Source: Candidatus Competibacteraceae bacterium
Lineage (GTDB): Bacteria > Pseudomonadota > Gammaproteobacteria > Competibacterales > Competibacteraceae
Assembly: GCA_016699715.1 (NCBI GenBank)
Contig: CP065007.1
Location: 1,178,001 to 1,242,000 of the forward strand
DNA length: 64,000 nucleotides
Reading direction: 5' to 3'
Shown: positions 24,872 through 34,522 of the stretch, one piece after another
Position numbering within the stretch: the stretch's first letter is position 1
Layout: every line of letters begins with the position of its first letter
Notes under the pieces: model-generated
The model's input: the letters and a program-made list of their open reading frames with translations, nothing else
Told to the model about the DNA's origin: nothing
Database searches by the model: none
Translations under genes and position numbers: made by a program

Positions 24872-27826
24872 TTGGCGCAGGCACGTCGAGTCAAGACCGA
24901 ACGGCATGAGATTCGGGTTAATGTTTTTCGTTTCATTAAGAGTATGTTACGGGAAATCGGCTTCTGGCTGTTGGTTGCGGTCACGTTGGGAATGATCGGT
25001 GCGTTGGTGACCTACAATTCGGCGGACCCGGCCTGGACCCATACCGGACCCGTGACGCAACCACATAATCTCGGTGGCGCGACCGGCGCATGGTTCGCCG
25101 ACATTGCTCTGTATTTTTTCGGCTATTCCGCTTATTTGCTGCCGCTGGGCGTGGTGTTCGGCGGTTGGCGGCTGTTCAAGTGTGGCGTGCTGCTGGATCT
25201 GGATGCGGAGGTGGTGGTGTTCCGGGTGCTGGGGTTCGCGGTGGTGCTGGCCACCGCCTGCGGTTTGGCGGCGGTGCATCTGCACGCGGCTCCCGGTACG
25301 GTGCCCGGCGATGGATCGGCCGGCGGGCTGGTGGGCACGCATGTCGGCCGGTTTTTGATTCAGGCCTTCGGGTTTACGGGTGGCAATCTGTTTATGGTGG
25401 CCTTGTTGCTGGCCGGGTTTACCCTGGGCACCGGTTTATCGTGGCTGGTGCTGGTGGAGGGTTTGGGCAGTGCGGTGTTGAAGGCAACGGATTGGGTTGG
25501 CGGTTTGATCCTGGCGCCACTGTCCCGGAGTCGTCCGGCGGACGGCGACGCCGCGTTGCCACCCGATGCCACGATGGTGGAGCCAACCGCCGATGCCGGG
25601 GTAGCGCCAACGGTGGCGGCGAAGCGACCGGCTCCAGGGGCGTGGTTGCGCGGTGCCGCTATCCGCTTGTTGGCGGGGTGGCGCGATCGGCGGGCCAGCG
25701 AGCGCGAGGAGCCGGCCATGGATCGGACGCCCACGGCGAATGCCGCTGGGGGAAACCCCACACCGGCCGATGCCATTCCGCCACCCGATGCCGCGCCGCC
25801 GCCCGGAAAAACCGAGGCGGTGGCCGGTTCGCGGCCATCGGCGCGCATCGAACCAGTGTTGAATTTGCCGATGCAGGACCGCCGGCCGCATGCGGTTACA
25901 GCCGCCCCCGAACCCGTCGATGGAACCCCCGCCAGGTCGACGCTGGATATGCTGACGCTGGTGCCTACCGCCAGCATCGGCCGCAATCCCGCTGTTAGCC
26001 GGCCGCTGCCAGCAACGGCCCAACCGGTGACGCCCGCCGCTTCAGCACGGGCGGACCGGCCCACGGGCGCGGGGTTTGCCGGTGGAGTGGCCAATGCGCG
26101 GGCGGTTCCGGCCGGTGGCGATCGGCTCGCTCGCGCGGTTTCGGTTCCCCATCCGCTCCATCCGGTTGCTGGCGCGCAAGCCGATTTTGCGCCGGAAGCA
26201 CAAGAGATGCTGGATAAGCCGGAGCATTTGCCGCCGCCGCCCGTCGTGGTTCCGCATCCCGCGCCGCGCGCGCCGGCATCTCCCACGCCGGTGGCGACTC
26301 TGGCGCGCCGGGTCGCCGCGCCGGCCCCGGCCGCGCCCCGACTGCTACCTCCGCTGGAACTGCTGGACCAACCGCCGGCTCGCACCGCTGGGTATTCCAG
26401 CGAGACACTGGTCGAGATGTCCCGACGGGTGGAAGTCCTGCTCAAAAGTTTTGGCATTGAGGCTCAGGTGGTGGCGGTGGAACCGGGTCCGGTGATCACC
26501 CGTTTCGAGGTCGAGCCGGCGCCGGGCGTCAAGGTCAGCCAGATCAGCAATCTGGCCAAGGATCTGGCGCGCGGCCTGTCGGTGATCGGGGTGCGGGTAG
26601 TGGAGATCATTCCCGGCAAATCGGTGATCGGCCTGGAGATTCCCAACCAGCATCGCGAGATCGTCTATCTGCGCGAGGTGCTGGAAGCGCCGGTCTACAC
26701 CCAGTCGAGCGCAACGCTGACCCTGTCCCTGGGCAAGGATATCGGTGGCAATCCGGTGGTGGCGAATCTGAACAAGATGCCGCACCTATTGGTGGCCGGC
26801 ACCACCGGCTCCGGTAAATCGGTGGCGATCAACGCCATGTTGCTCAGCCTGTTGTACAAGGCGCCGCCCAGCGAGGTGCGACTGATCCTGGTCGATCCGA
26901 AGATGCTGGAGCTGTCGATTTACGAGGATATCCCGCATCTGTTGACCCCGGTGGTCACCGACATGAAGGAAGCGGCCAATGCCCTGCGCTGGTGCGTGGC
27001 CGAGATGGAGCGTCGTTACCGCTTGATGGCGGCCTTGAAGGTGCGCAACATCGCCGGCTTCAATCGCAAGGTGCTCGACGCGCTGGCGGCGGGGGAGGCG
27101 CTGGCCGATCCGTTCTGGACGCCGGAGCGCGCGGAGGCGCCGGGCGAAATCGCGGTATTGCAGCCCTTGCCGTTCATCGTGGTGGTGATCGACGAACTGG
27201 CCGACATGATGATGATCGTCGGCAAGAAGGTCGAGGAGCTGATCGCCCGGCTGGCGCAGAAGGCACGCGCCGCCGGTATTCACCTGATCCTGGCCACCCA
27301 GCGGCCGTCGGTCGACGTGATTACCGGTCTGATCAAGGCCAATATCCCGACCCGCGTCGCTTTTCAGGTCTCGTCGCGGGTGGATTCGCGCACCATCCTC
27401 GATCAGATGGGAGCGGAGCAGTTGCTGGGGCACGGCGACATGCTGTACCTGCCACCCGGCACCGGTTTGCCGCAGCGGGTGCATGGCGCGTTCGTGGACG
27501 ATCACGAAGTCAATCGCGTGGTCGACTATCTGCGCCAGACCGGGGTGCCGGATTACATCGACGATGTGTTGGCCGAGCCGCGCGAGGAGAGCGACAACGG
27601 CAACGGCGATGGCGAGGGTCGTGGCGGCGAGAGCGACCCGCTCTACGATGAAGCGGTGCGCATCGTGACCGAATCCCGTCGTGCCTCGGTGTCGGGCGTG
27701 CAGCGCCGTTTGCGCGTCGGTTATAACCGGGCGGCGCGGCTGGTCGAGGAAATGGAAAGCGCCGGCGTGGTGGGGCCGTTGCAGTCGAACGGCAGCCGCG
27801 AGGTCATCGCGCCCCCGCCGCCTTGA
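24872..27826 (+). CDS. ftsK: DNA translocase FtsK
   Basis: The 984-residue protein has four N-terminal membrane segments, a long Pro/Ala-rich linker (about residues 220-500), the motor domain with Walker A VAGTTGSGKSVAINAML, Walker B FIVVVIDELADMMM and ATQRPSVDVITGLIKANIPTRVAFQVSS, and a C-terminal winged-helix gamma domain (LYDEAVRIVTESRRASVSGVQRRLRVGYNRAARL). It couples chromosome dimer resolution to division. The annotated start is a TTG at 24872. The 245 bases upstream should hold its promoter, but I recognise no clear box. Confidence 0.97.
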   Translation: MAQARRVKTERHEIRVNVFRFIKSMLREIGFWLLVAVTLGMIGALVTYNSADPAWTHTGPVTQPHNLGGATGAWFADIALYFFGYSAYLLPLGVVFGGWRLFKCGVLLDLDAEVVVFRVLGFAVVLATACGLAAVHLHAAPGTVPGDGSAGGLVGTHVGRFLIQAFGFTGGNLFMVALLLAGFTLGTGLSWLVLVEGLGSAVLKATDWVGGLILAPLSRSRPADGDAALPPDATMVEPTADAGVAPTVAAKRPAPGAWLRGAAIRLLAGWRDRRASEREEPAMDRTPTANAAGGNPTPADAIPPPDAAPPPGKTEAVAGSRPSARIEPVLNLPMQDRRPHAVTAAPEPVDGTPARSTLDMLTLVPTASIGRNPAVSRPLPATAQPVTPAASARADRPTGAGFAGGVANARAVPAGGDRLARAVSVPHPLHPVAGAQADFAPEAQEMLDKPEHLPPPPVVVPHPAPRAPASPTPVATLARRVAAPAPAAPRLLPPLELLDQPPARTAGYSSETLVEMSRRVEVLLKSFGIEAQVVAVEPGPVITRFEVEPAPGVKVSQISNLAKDLARGLSVIGVRVVEIIPGKSVIGLEIPNQHREIVYLREVLEAPVYTQSSATLTLSLGKDIGGNPVVANLNKMPHLLVAGTTGSGKSVAINAMLLSLLYKAPPSEVRLILVDPKMLELSIYEDIPHLLTPVVTDMKEAANALRWCVAEMERRYRLMAALKVRNIAGFNRKVLDALAAGEALADPFWTPERAEAPGEIAVLQPLPFIVVVIDELADMMMIVGKKVEELIARLAQKARAAGIHLILATQRPSVDVITGLIKANIPTRVAFQVSSRVDSRTILDQMGAEQLLGHGDMLYLPPGTGLPQRVHGAFVDDHEVNRVVDYLRQTGVPDYIDDVLAEPREESDNGNGDGEGRGGESDPLYDEAVRIVTESRRASVSGVQRRLRVGYNRAARLVEEMESAGVVGPLQSNGSREVIAPPPP

Positions 27827-27850
27827 GGGGGAGGGGACGGACGACGCAAG

Positions 27851-27914
27851 CCGGAAATACACCGGGATCGACCGTGTACTTGCACGGCTTCATTCCGGCG
27901 TATTCCGGTTTTTC
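27851..27914. terminator. Possible terminator between convergent ftsK and pfp
   Basis: CCGGAAATAC (27851-27860) can pair with GTATTCCGG (27900-27908) with one bulged base, and five Ts follow at 27909-27913. Placement between convergent stops fits termination of ftsK; the long loop makes this tentative. Confidence 0.4.
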
Positions 27915-27916
27915 TC

Positions 27917-29146
27917 CTAGTGACTGACCGTGATCTTCTTGCCTTTCGGTTGCCCGATGGCCGCCAGCATCTCGGTAAACCAGGGGGTATCGATATCGAA
28001 GGGCTTGCCGCCCTTGATGCGCGGGAACTCGATGGCGCGCAACACGCCGCCGCGATCTTCGTCGTGGCCGATGACGCCGGCTTCGCGGCGCATGGCGCAT
28101 TCGACGGCCATATCGACGCAGGACTTGATGAGGCGGATATCCTCGATATTGGCGGCGGAAGCGCGCGCGAAATAGCCGGACTTCTGGATCAGGGTCTTTT
28201 CCGAGCCGATCATCTGGGCGAATTGTTCGCCGAACCATTTGCCGGGGTTGACGGCGTCGAGCTTGATGTGGCCGAAGGCATCGCGGGGCACTTCCTGACC
28301 CTTGGCCTGTAGTTCGGCCACGATCGCCTCCACGCCCGCGCCTTCCGAGACGAAGATGTTGATGTCATCGACTTGGTCCATCAAGGCGTGCAGGCGCTTG
28401 GCCTCGGCGGCGATATCGATTTCCATCTCGGGGATGAAGACGGCGTGGATGTCAAAGGAGGGTCGGCCGAGCCCGATGGCGGGCAGCCATTCGGCGCGGT
28501 CGAGCAGCTTGCGGTATTCCAGCGCGGTGGCGGCGGTGAGCCAGCCGCAGTTGCGTCCCATGACTTCGTGGACGATCAACATGCGCGGGTTGGCGTTGTT
28601 TTCGGCGACGACGTTCTGGAAGTAGCGGGCACCCTGTTCGGCGGCGGTCCAGGCACCCAGCGATTGCTTGATCGGGTACACGTCGTTGTCGACGGTCTTG
28701 GGCAGGCCGATGACCGTGAGTCCGTAGTCGTTCTTGGCCAGAAAAGCGGCGAGATCGGCGGCGGCGGTGTTGGTGTCGTCCCCACCGACGGTATGGAGCA
28801 CATCGACGCCATCCTTGATCAGTTGGTCGGCGGCGACTTTCTGCGGGTCCTCGCCCTCCTTGATCAGGCCGCGCTTCACGCAATCCTTGACGTTGGTGAG
28901 CTTGACCCGGCTGTTGCCGATGGGCGAGCCGCCGAAGCTATGCAATAGTCGGGCTTTTTCGCGAACTTCCGGAGTGACCACGTAAGAGTCGCCCAGCAGG
29001 AGTCCTTTGTAGCCACTGTGGTAGCAGATGATATCGATGCTGGGATCGACCTCGGTATAGCGTTCGATGAGGCCGCCAACGGCCGAACTGAGGCAGGGGG
29101 CCAAACCGCCCGCCGTGAGGATCGCGACTTTCTTGGGCTTGCTCAT
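27917..29146 (-). CDS. pfp: Pyrophosphate-dependent 6-phosphofructokinase
   Basis: The 409-residue product has the PFK fold with AILTAGGLAPCLSSAVGGLI at the N-terminus and HTVGGDDTNTAAADLA. The GGDDT in place of GGDGS marks the pyrophosphate-using type. The catalytic region reads LPKTVDNDVY, followed by VVAENNANPRMLIVHEVMGRNCGWLTA. It reversibly phosphorylates fructose 6-phosphate with PPi, saving ATP in glycolysis and permitting gluconeogenic flux. ATG at 29146 (MSKPKKVAILTAGG) is preferred over GTG at 29164. It is a single gene with no operon partner. Confidence 0.92.
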   Translation of the reverse strand: MSKPKKVAILTAGGLAPCLSSAVGGLIERYTEVDPSIDIICYHSGYKGLLLGDSYVVTPEVREKARLLHSFGGSPIGNSRVKLTNVKDCVKRGLIKEGEDPQKVAADQLIKDGVDVLHTVGGDDTNTAAADLAAFLAKNDYGLTVIGLPKTVDNDVYPIKQSLGAWTAAEQGARYFQNVVAENNANPRMLIVHEVMGRNCGWLTAATALEYRKLLDRAEWLPAIGLGRPSFDIHAVFIPEMEIDIAAEAKRLHALMDQVDDINIFVSEGAGVEAIVAELQAKGQEVPRDAFGHIKLDAVNPGKWFGEQFAQMIGSEKTLIQKSGYFARASAANIEDIRLIKSCVDMAVECAMRREAGVIGHDEDRGGVLRAIEFPRIKGGKPFDIDTPWFTEMLAAIGQPKGKKITVSH

Positions 29147-29324
29147 GGGAGATACTAACCTCACTAACTTAAGGGGAAAATAAAAGGAACGGCTAAAAGC
29201 AGATTAAAATAGTAGGGTGAGTTTCGCCATTGAACAACGCGAAACACGCGGAAGCGGAAATTGTTTTCGCTGTCGGTCGGCGGGGTTTCCGTCCATGGGG
29301 AGTCTCAATCAGTTGTGGTCGATA

Positions 29325-32300
29325 TTAGCTTGGCTCCACACACAGCCGCTTGCGGAACGCCGCGTAATACAGCACCGGGATAAAGATCAGCGTCAGCAGG
29401 GTGGACACCATGATGCCGAAGATCAGGGAGATCGCCAGCCCCCGGAAGATCGGATCGTCGAGAATGAACAGCGCCCCCAGCATGGCCGCCAGCGCGGTCA
29501 GGATGATCGGCTTGGCCCGCACCGCGCTGGAGCGGATCACCGCCTCCTCGAACGGCGTCCCGCCGGCCACCTCCAGATTGATGAAATCCACCAGCAGGAT
29601 CGAGTTGCGGACGATGATGCCCGCCAGCGCGATCATGCCGATCATCGAGGTGGCGGTGAACTGGGCGTGTAGCAGGGCATGGCCCGGCATCACGCCGATG
29701 ATGGTCAGCGGAATCGGCGCCATGATGATCAGCGGCACCAGATAGGAACGGAACTCCGCCACCACCAGCAGGTAGATCAGGATCATCCCCACGGCGTAGG
29801 CGATGCCCATGTCGCGGAAGGTCTCGTAAGTAATCTGCCACTCGCCGTCCCATTTCAGGCTGTAGCCGTAGGGATTGTCCGGCTGGCGGATGAAGAACTG
29901 CTCCAGCGGTTCGCCGCCGATGGGCTGCTCCCGCAGGTGGGCGAAGATTTCGAACATGCCGTACAGTGGACTGTCGAGCGCGCCGGCCATGTCGCCGAAC
30001 ACGAACACCACCGGCAGCAGATCCTTGTGGTAGATGGCGTTTTCACGCTGGGTTTGTTCGATGTCGACGATCTCCGACAGCGGCACCAGTTGGCCGCCCT
30101 GGGCGCGGGTTTTCAAATCCAGCACGGTCGCCATGCCGGCCTTGGCGGCGACCGGCAGTTCCAGCCGCAGCGGGATCGGGTATTTGGCGGTACTGGAGTG
30201 CAGATAGCTGACATCCTCGCCGCGCAGCGCGGTGTTGAGATCGGTGGCGACCGCCTGTTGCGACACGCCGAGCAGGGCCGCCTTCGCCCGATCCACATGG
30301 GCGATCAGCCGTTCGGTGGGCGCTTCGACCGTATCGTCCACATCGATGATGTCCGGCGTGGCGCTGAAGATCCGCCGCACTGCCTGGGCGGCCTGAATCT
30401 GGCCGGGATAGTTCAGACCGTAGACCTCGGCCACCAAGGGCGACATGACCGGCGGACCGGGCGGCACCTCGACCACCTTGACGTTGGCGTCGTAGCGCTT
30501 GCCGATGTCCTGCAAGGGGCCGCGCACGCTCAGGGCGATGTCATGGCTCTGGCGATGGCGATGTTTCTTGTCAACCAGATTGACCTGGATGTCGCCGACA
30601 TTGGCGCCGGCGCGCAGGTAATACTGTCGCACCAGGCCGTTGAAATTGATCGGCGCGGCGGTGCCGGCGTAGATCTGATAGTCGGTGACTTCCTCGACCG
30701 TGCCGAGATAGCGGCCCAGCTCGCCCAGCACCCGGGCGGTCTGTTCCAGCGTCGTCCCTTCCGGCATGTCCACGACCACCTGAAACTCCGATTTGTTGTC
30801 GAAGGGCAGCATCTTGAGCACGACCAGTTGGAAATAAGCCAGGCTGACCGAAGCGCCGATCAGCAGCAGCACGCCCACGCCCAGCACCCAGCGCAGCGGT
30901 TTACCCCGTCGCCCCCGCAGGAAGGGGCCGACCACGCGGCGGAACAGGCGATGCGCAAAATCTTCTCGACCTGTCCCAACGGTGGCTTCATGGCCCTCGT
31001 CTGCGTGCGGCGGCGAGGCCGAGGCCGCGCGCTTCTCCACCACTCGCCGCAGCACTTTGTAGGTCAGCCACGGGGTGAATACGAAGGCCACCGCCAGCGA
31101 AATCAGCATACCCATGCTGGAATTGATGGGGATCGGACTCATGTACGGTCCCATCAACCCGGAGACGAAAGCCATTGGCAGCAGGGCGGCGATCACGGTA
31201 AAGGTCGCCAGGATGGTTGGCCCGCCCACTTCGTCCACCGCCAGCGGAATTGCCTCGACCAGCTTGCGCCCGCCCAAGTGGATATGACGGTGAATGTTTT
31301 CCACCACCACGATGGCGTCGTCCACCAGAATGCCGATGGAAAAGATCAGGGCGAACAAAGACACCCGGTTGAGGGTGAAACCCCAGGCCCAGGAAGCGAA
31401 CAGCGTGATCGTCAGGGTCAGAATCACCGCCGTACCCACGATGATGGCCTCGCGCCAGCCCAGCGCCACCAGCACCAGCATGATGACCAGACTGGTGGCG
31501 AAGATCAGTTTGTGAATCAGGGTCATCGCCTTGTCGTTGGCGGTGACACCGTAGTTGCGGGTGACAGTGAGGTTGATACCCTCGGGAATGAAGGTGCCCT
31601 TGAGTTGCTCGACGCGTTCCAGCAGTTGATCGGCAACCTGGACCGCGTTCTCACCGGGTTTTTTGGCGATGGCCAGGGTGACGGCCGGGAACTCGCCCCG
31701 GCTGTGGATGCCGTTCGCCGCCGCCGCCGGACCCGTACCCAGCCAGACGTAGCGCTCCGGCGAATCCGGACCCAGTTCAACCGTGGCGACATCGGCCAGA
31801 TAAACGGGCGTGCCCTGGTGCAGCCCCACCACCAGACTGCCGATTTCCCGCGGGTCCACCAGGAAGCTGCCGGCCTGTACCGGAATTTCGCGGTTGTCGC
31901 CGACCAGGAAACCAGCGTCGGTCGAGGCGTTGGCGGCTTGCAGCGAGCGGCGCAAATCGGCCAGCGCCAGTCCGTAGCCGGACAGCCGGGCCGGGTCGAA
32001 CAGCACCCGCGCCACCCGATCCGGCGCGCCGATGGTGTACAGGTCGCGGGTGCCGGAGACGCGCTTCAACTCGCTTTCCAGGGTGTGGGCTACCCGGCTC
32101 AGATCGTCGGCGCCGCGTTGCGGGTCCTCGGTCCACAGTGTCAGGGCGACGATCGGCACGTCGTCGATGCCCTTGGGCTTAACGATGGGCTGACCGACCC
32201 CGAGATTGGCCGGCAGCCAGTCGAGGTTGGAATACAGCTTGTTGTACAGCCGGACGATGGCGTCGGTGCGGGGCTGACCGACCAGGAATTGCACGGTCAG

Positions 32301-32603
32301 CACCGCCATGCCGGGCCGCGACACCGAATAGACGTGTTCGACGCCCTCGATCTCGGCAAGCATCTGCTCGGCCGGACTGCTGACCAGCCGCTCCACCTCG
32401 CGGGCGGTGGCGCCAGGGAAGGGGATGAACACGTTGGCGAAGGTCACGTTGATCTGCGGCTCTTCCTCGCGCGGGGTGACCAGCACCGCGAACACGCCCA
32501 TCAACAGTCCCACCAGCGCCAGCAACGGGGTGATTTCGCTGAGCAGAAATTTTTTCGCAATCGCCCCGGACAGGCCGAGGCGCGGTTCGGTGGCGGCGCT
32601 CAT
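29325..32603 (-). CDS. RND efflux transporter, inner-membrane pump
   Basis: The 1092-residue protein has the RND layout: first membrane helix (ITPLLALVGLLMGVFAVLV), a large periplasmic domain, helices 2-6 with the paired aspartates of the proton relay (IGILVDDAIVVVENIHRHIHLGG), a second periplasmic domain, and a final set of helices. The sequence class (NVFIPFPGATAREVERLVSSPAEQML) is AcrB/CusA-related but not a specific metal or drug type I can name. Its gene starts one base after the stop of the adaptor gene. No outer-membrane TolC partner is in the window. Confidence 0.93.
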   Translation of the reverse strand: MSAATEPRLGLSGAIAKKFLLSEITPLLALVGLLMGVFAVLVTPREEEPQINVTFANVFIPFPGATAREVERLVSSPAEQMLAEIEGVEHVYSVSRPGMAVLTVQFLVGQPRTDAIVRLYNKLYSNLDWLPANLGVGQPIVKPKGIDDVPIVALTLWTEDPQRGADDLSRVAHTLESELKRVSGTRDLYTIGAPDRVARVLFDPARLSGYGLALADLRRSLQAANASTDAGFLVGDNREIPVQAGSFLVDPREIGSLVVGLHQGTPVYLADVATVELGPDSPERYVWLGTGPAAAANGIHSRGEFPAVTLAIAKKPGENAVQVADQLLERVEQLKGTFIPEGINLTVTRNYGVTANDKAMTLIHKLIFATSLVIMLVLVALGWREAIIVGTAVILTLTITLFASWAWGFTLNRVSLFALIFSIGILVDDAIVVVENIHRHIHLGGRKLVEAIPLAVDEVGGPTILATFTVIAALLPMAFVSGLMGPYMSPIPINSSMGMLISLAVAFVFTPWLTYKVLRRVVEKRAASASPPHADEGHEATVGTGREDFAHRLFRRVVGPFLRGRRGKPLRWVLGVGVLLLIGASVSLAYFQLVVLKMLPFDNKSEFQVVVDMPEGTTLEQTARVLGELGRYLGTVEEVTDYQIYAGTAAPINFNGLVRQYYLRAGANVGDIQVNLVDKKHRHRQSHDIALSVRGPLQDIGKRYDANVKVVEVPPGPPVMSPLVAEVYGLNYPGQIQAAQAVRRIFSATPDIIDVDDTVEAPTERLIAHVDRAKAALLGVSQQAVATDLNTALRGEDVSYLHSSTAKYPIPLRLELPVAAKAGMATVLDLKTRAQGGQLVPLSEIVDIEQTQRENAIYHKDLLPVVFVFGDMAGALDSPLYGMFEIFAHLREQPIGGEPLEQFFIRQPDNPYGYSLKWDGEWQITYETFRDMGIAYAVGMILIYLLVVAEFRSYLVPLIIMAPIPLTIIGVMPGHALLHAQFTATSMIGMIALAGIIVRNSILLVDFINLEVAGGTPFEEAVIRSSAVRAKPIILTALAAMLGALFILDDPIFRGLAISLIFGIMVSTLLTLIFIPVLYYAAFRKRLCVEPS

Positions 32604-32604
32604 G

Positions 32605-33657
32605 CTAGTTCTCCACCGTCCGCTGTAGTTGTTCCTTCAGGTAGACGCCGGCCCGGATCGGGTCCAGCGCCACCGGCTCGCCCGGTTCCAGTCCGGCCAG
32701 GATTTCGACCAGGTCACCCTCGGTCCGGCCGGGTCGGACCTGCCGCAGGGTGACGCGACCGTCCTTGACTACGTAGACGCCGCTGACTTCGCCACGTTGC
32801 GCCAAGGCCTGCTTCGGCACGGTCAAGCGGCTGTCCTCGCCGATTCGGAAAGCAACCTTGACGAACATGCCCGGATAGAGGTCTTTGGTCTTGGGCGGCA
32901 GGTAGACCCGCACCTTGAATACGTTGCTCCGCGGGTCGGCGTAGGGGAAGAAGGTCAGCTTTTTGGCGGCGATGCTGTTTTTGCCGTCCGGCGGCAGCAA
33001 GACCCGCGCCTGGCCGTGCTTGCGCACCGGCACGATCAATCGTTGGGGGATGTCGGCCACTACCCGCAGTTCATCGAGCGAGAAGCCGGTGATCAGTGGC
33101 TTGCCGGGCTGGACGGCTTCGCCTCGCTGTATGTGGCGCTCCAGGACGATGCCGCTGTAGGGGGCGTTGATGATGGTGTAACCCAGTGATTCCTTCGCTT
33201 GGGCGACGCCAGCCTGAGCGGCGTCGAGCCGGGCCTTGGCGGCATTGAAGCCGGCGGTGGCGGAATCCATTTGCGCCCGGGACACCAGTCGCCGCTCGTA
33301 GATATTCTTGATTCGGTTGTATTCGGCCTGGGCTTCGATATGGCGGGCCTGGGCTTCGCGCAGGCTGGCCTGGGCCTGCTCCAGTCCGGCGCGCTGCTCG
33401 ATGTTGCGGATGCGGACGATCGGGGTACCCCGTGGGACGAAATCGTTGACATCCACCATGATGTCCTCGATCTGACCGGCGGTCTGGGCGGAAACGGTGC
33501 TTTGGTTGACCGCCTCGACCACGCCGTCGAGCACTTGCTCGTCGGGCAGGGTTTGCCGTTGGGCCTCGGCGACCGGAAACGGTGGTTCGGCGGCGAGGAG
33601 CGCCGGCGCGGCGGTCAACAGGCAGCAGAGCAGCAGCGGGCGTGTCGGTATGGGCAT
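32605..33657 (-). CDS. RND efflux periplasmic adaptor (membrane fusion protein)
   Basis: A signal peptide (MPIPTRPLLLCCLLTAAPALLA) is followed by a lipoyl-like half (VDGVVEAVNQSTVSAQTAGQIEDIMVDVNDFVPRGT pattern), a coiled-coil hairpin with many AQA heptads (about residues 85-150), the second half-lipoyl (IINAPYSGIVLERHIQRGEAVQPG) and a beta-barrel. It links the RND pump to an outer-membrane channel. It is the first gene of a two-gene operon, with an AT-rich palindromic promoter region just upstream. Confidence 0.92.
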   Translation of the reverse strand: MPIPTRPLLLCCLLTAAPALLAAEPPFPVAEAQRQTLPDEQVLDGVVEAVNQSTVSAQTAGQIEDIMVDVNDFVPRGTPIVRIRNIEQRAGLEQAQASLREAQARHIEAQAEYNRIKNIYERRLVSRAQMDSATAGFNAAKARLDAAQAGVAQAKESLGYTIINAPYSGIVLERHIQRGEAVQPGKPLITGFSLDELRVVADIPQRLIVPVRKHGQARVLLPPDGKNSIAAKKLTFFPYADPRSNVFKVRVYLPPKTKDLYPGMFVKVAFRIGEDSRLTVPKQALAQRGEVSGVYVVKDGRVTLRQVRPGRTEGDLVEILAGLEPGEPVALDPIRAGVYLKEQLQRTVEN

Positions 33658-33699
33658 GGAATTCTCCCTTTGACCTGAGCGGGTATAAGGTCTTTATAT

Positions 33700-33715
33700 A
33701 TTAGCAATATCTAAT
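33700..33715. promoter_or_regulatory. AT-rich palindrome, possible repressor operator for the RND operon
   Basis: ATTAG-CAATAT-CTAAT is a perfect five-base inverted repeat with six-base spacer, 43-58 bases upstream of the adaptor start, inside the only AT-rich stretch here. It resembles operators of ArsR-family repressors of the BigR/YgaV kind as I remember them. No regulator gene is adjacent. Confidence 0.35.
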
Positions 33716-33775
33716 GTTTCAAGGCGAAAAACAAAGGCATCGGAGAAAATCCATGGATCGATGTCCCCGAGCGGC

Positions 33776-34522
33776 TTATTCCACCAGCAGCGCCGGCACC
33801 AGCAGCGCGACGGTTTCGGTCAACTCGCAGGCGGCTCCGAGGATGTCGCCGGTGGTGCCGCCCAATCGGATCAGCAGCCAGTGACGCATGCCGAAAAACC
33901 CGCCGGCCAGCACAGCGAGCAGCACGCCACCCTGCCAGTCGAGCAGCCCGACCGTGGCGAGGGCCACCAGCAAAACCAGCGTGGCGCAGTTCAGTCGCGG
34001 CAGATAGTCGGCGTAAGGCGCACCCAGTCCTTCAGTCCGCACATAGGGCGTGGTGACCAGGAGTAGCACGATGACGGAGCGGCCCAGCACCGGCGCCAGC
34101 AACAGTATGGTGCGGGCATCTCCGGCCAGCAGCACTTGCAGGGCGGCGAACTTGCTCAGCAGCACCAATACGATGATGACCACCGCCATCGGGCCGCTGC
34201 GCGGGTCCTTCATGATGCTCAGGGTCCGGTCGCGGTCGCCGTGGCCGCCGATCCAGGCATCGGCGGTGTCGGCCAGCCCGTCCAGGTGCAAGCCACCGGT
34301 CAGTAGCACCCAGACCGCCAGCACCAGGGCCGCCAGCACGCCGGGGTCGATCAGCCAGAGCGTGGTGTGCAGTCCGGCCAGCAGCGCGCCGATGAATAGC
34401 CCCACCACCGGGAAGAACAGCACCGACAGCCCCAATTCTTCGGGGCGCGGCGGCGTGGTGGACGACGGGACCGGCAATCGGGTCAGCAATTGCAGGGCCA
34501 GGGCGAAGGCGCGGAGGATCAT
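33776..34522 (-). CDS. cobS: Adenosylcobinamide-GDP ribazoletransferase (cobalamin synthase)
   Basis: The 248-residue membrane protein shows the CobS pattern LTRLPVP, FFPVVGLFIGALLAGLH, LHLDGLADTADAWIGG and SIMKDPRSGPMAVV. It joins adenosylcobinamide-GDP to alpha-ribazole (or its phosphate) in the last steps of coenzyme B12 assembly. ATG at 34522 overlaps the cobC stop by four bases. It is the last gene of a cobU-cobT-cobC-cobS run. Confidence 0.93.
   Translation of the reverse strand: MILRAFALALQLLTRLPVPSSTTPPRPEELGLSVLFFPVVGLFIGALLAGLHTTLWLIDPGVLAALVLAVWVLLTGGLHLDGLADTADAWIGGHGDRDRTLSIMKDPRSGPMAVVIIVLVLLSKFAALQVLLAGDARTILLLAPVLGRSVIVLLLVTTPYVRTEGLGAPYADYLPRLNCATLVLLVALATVGLLDWQGGVLLAVLAGGFFGMRHWLLIRLGGTTGDILGAACELTETVALLVPALLVE

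Noticed and set aside
29679..32753. 1024-codon open frame antisense to the RND pump
   Set aside because: Composition is Gln/His/Arg-rich, as expected for the reverse complement of a GC-rich membrane-protein gene; the RND frame is certain.
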